Assembly (NCBI RefSeq): GCF_024198215.1
Contig: NZ_JAKCFA010000010.1
Coordinates: 124,001-188,000, forward strand
DNA length: 64,000 nt
Direction of reading: 5' to 3'
DNA from: Myxococcus qinghaiensis
Lineage (GTDB): Bacteria > Myxococcota > Myxococcia > Myxococcales > Myxococcaceae
The translations under genes and the position numbers were made by a program. Shown here piece by piece: positions 62,790-64,000 of this stretch (position 1 is its first letter; every line of letters begins with the position of its first letter). Below the pieces are notes generated by a model. That model ran no database searches. It was not told the origin of the DNA and saw only the letters and a program-made list of their open reading frames with translations.

Positions 62790-64000
62790 TCAGGTCTCCA
62801 GCGGCAGGGTGACGCGGAAGGTGGAGCCCTGGCCCACCTCCGTGTCGACCCAGATGTGGCCGCCGTGGCGCTCGATGATGTCGCGGCAGATGTAGAGCCC
62901 CAGGCCCAGCCCGCCGAAGCCGGAGATGGGCGCGTTGCGCGCGCGGAAGAAGCGCTGGAAGAGGTGCTCGCGCTGGTCCTCGGGGATGCCGATGCCCGTG
63001 TCCTTCACCGAGATGAGGGCCTGGGCTCCGTCGCGCTCCAGCGTCAGCCGGACGACGCCCCCGCTGGGGCTGTACTTGAACGCGTTCTCCAGGAGGTTCG
63101 TCAGCACCTGCGCCAGCCGTCCCCGGTCTCCCTTCACCACCAGCGGCTCCGGCGGCGCTTCGTACTCCAGCGTGTGTTGATGGCCGAGCGGGCGGGTCTC
63201 CGCGAGCACCTCGTTGGCGAGCGCCTGCAGCTCCACGGGCTCGCGGCGCAGCTCCAGCCTGCCCGCTTCGATGCGCGTGGCATCCAGCAGGTCATGGATG
63301 AGCACGGACAGCCGCGTCACCTGGGCGAGCGCCTTGTCCACGTGGTGCGGTTGGCGCGCATGGCCCGCGGTGGACTGCTGCTTCATCATCTGGAGGTGCA
63401 GCTTGAGCGGCGTCAGCGGCGTCTTCAGCTCATGGGCGGCGATGGACAGGAAGTCGTCCCGGACGCTGATGGCCTCCTGCGCCTCCTTCAGCAGCCGCTC
63501 CCGCTCCTGCCGCGCGCGGTGCTCCGCCGTCACCTCCACGACGACGGCGCCCAGCCCGACGACGCCGCCGCTCGGGGTCCGCACCGGGTAGTAGCTGACG
63601 CGCCAGTGCCGCAGCTCGTCGGGCGTGGCGGGCACGTGTCCGGACATCTCCATGTCGCTCAGGGGGATGCCGGTCTCCATGACCTGGAGCATCAGCGGCT
63701 CGAAGATGGAGGCCATGTTGGGGTTCATCTCCCGCACCGTCCTGCCCAGCTCCTCGTCGCGCTTGCGCCCGTGCAGGGACGCCAGGGCATCGTTGATGCG
63801 CAGGTAGCGCAGCTCCCGGTTGATGAAGGCGAGCCCCACGGGGGCGTGGTTGAGGAACGTGTCGAGCAACGCGAAGGACTCCTCGGCCCGCTCGCGCGCG
63901 TTCTGCTCCGCGACGAGCAGCCGCTCCCGCTCCACCTTCGCGCGGCGCTCCTCCGTCACGTCGCGGTAGCTCCATACGCGGCCGATGACCGCGTCGCCTA
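62790..64000 (-). CDS. PAS-domain sensor histidine kinase, C-terminal part (5' end outside window)
   Basis: The frame runs off the right edge; the coding strand reads G-R-V-W-S-Y-R-D-V-T-E-E as it enters, the end of a PAS-PAC domain. A second PAS domain follows (L-L-D-T-F-L-N-H-A-P-V-G-L-A-F-I-N-R-E-L-R-Y-L-R-I-N-D), then the H-box A-A-H-E-L-K-T-P-L, N-box N-L-L-E-N-A-F-K-Y-S, D-T-G-I-G-I and G-L-G-L-G-L-Y-I. There is no membrane helix in the visible part. This is a cytoplasmic kinase with at least two PAS sensors. An in-frame GTG at 63959 is not the real start. Confidence 0.9.
   Translation of the reverse strand, partial: GDAVIGRVWSYRDVTEERRAKVERERLLVAEQNARERAEESFALLDTFLNHAPVGLAFINRELRYLRINDALASLHGRKRDEELGRTVREMNPNMASIFEPLMLQVMETGIPLSDMEMSGHVPATPDELRHWRVSYYPVRTPSGGVVGLGAVVVEVTAEHRARQERERLLKEAQEAISVRDDFLSIAAHELKTPLTPLKLHLQMMKQQSTAGHARQPHHVDKALAQVTRLSVLIHDLLDATRIEAGRLELRREPVELQALANEVLAETRPLGHQHTLEYEAPPEPLVVKGDRGRLAQVLTNLLENAFKYSPSGGVVRLTLERDGAQALISVKDTGIGIPEDQREHLFQRFFRARNAPISGFGGLGLGLYICRDIIERHGGHIWVDTEVGQGSTFRVTLPLET

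Overview
The window is about 70% GC with strong G/C third-position bias. It carries many large secreted lipoproteins, histidine kinases and DUF families (DUF2378-like, DUF1501/DUF1592, an RpoE1-like ECF sigma) typical of a myxobacterium of the Myxococcus/Corallococcus/Cystobacter group. No rRNA, tRNA, CRISPR array, insertion sequence or prophage was seen. Both edges cut through genes: a CPA2-type antiporter on the left and a PAS histidine kinase on the right.

Left part (1-12.7 kb): antiporter C-terminus, a two-gene membrane unit (CETC protein plus DUF2243), a Gly/Ser/Thr lipoprotein and a DPM1-like glycosyltransferase. Then comes a large hybrid kinase whose N-terminal membrane domain looks like the copper/ethylene-binding domain of plant ETR1, and a PLP decarboxylase overlapping it tail to tail. 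At 8262-8501 lies a gene that ordinary gene calling would miss: a SelW-like (Rdx) selenoprotein with an in-frame TGA in a CxxU motif, followed at the right distance by a bacterial SECIS-like hairpin. A DUF1592 c-heme lipoprotein and a DUF1501 Tat-exported partner follow.

Middle (12.8-31 kb): dapD and dapE of lysine/peptidoglycan precursor synthesis flank an orphan ChrR-like anti-sigma, a TROVE/DUF2828-like vWA protein preceded by a long structured element, and an ankyrin/acidic-tail protein. A LytS/LytTR pair follows, with a diverged tandem duplication across its gene junction. Next is an XRE/DUF2975 pair divergent from a bacitracin-type ABC exporter across an AT-rich operator region. A frameshifted remnant of an effector-like gene, a TPR lipoprotein, a histone H1-like protein and large secreted proteins complete this part.

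Right part (31-64 kb): pterin dehydratase, glpK (leader hairpin covering its ribosome site) and lipoproteins. An RND efflux operon (TetR, MFP, RND, TolC, Omp85-like, then an HTH-less TetR remnant) has two matching putative TetR operators. Then come an ABC/FtsX/lipocalin operon, hemF, an RpoE1-like sigma with a ZAS anti-sigma, a haem-oxygenase-fold di-iron candidate, a DUF2378-like protein, a phospholipase-D-type enzyme and a beta-barrel protein.

All calls come from reading the sequence. Domain names rest on remembered family motifs, not on searches.
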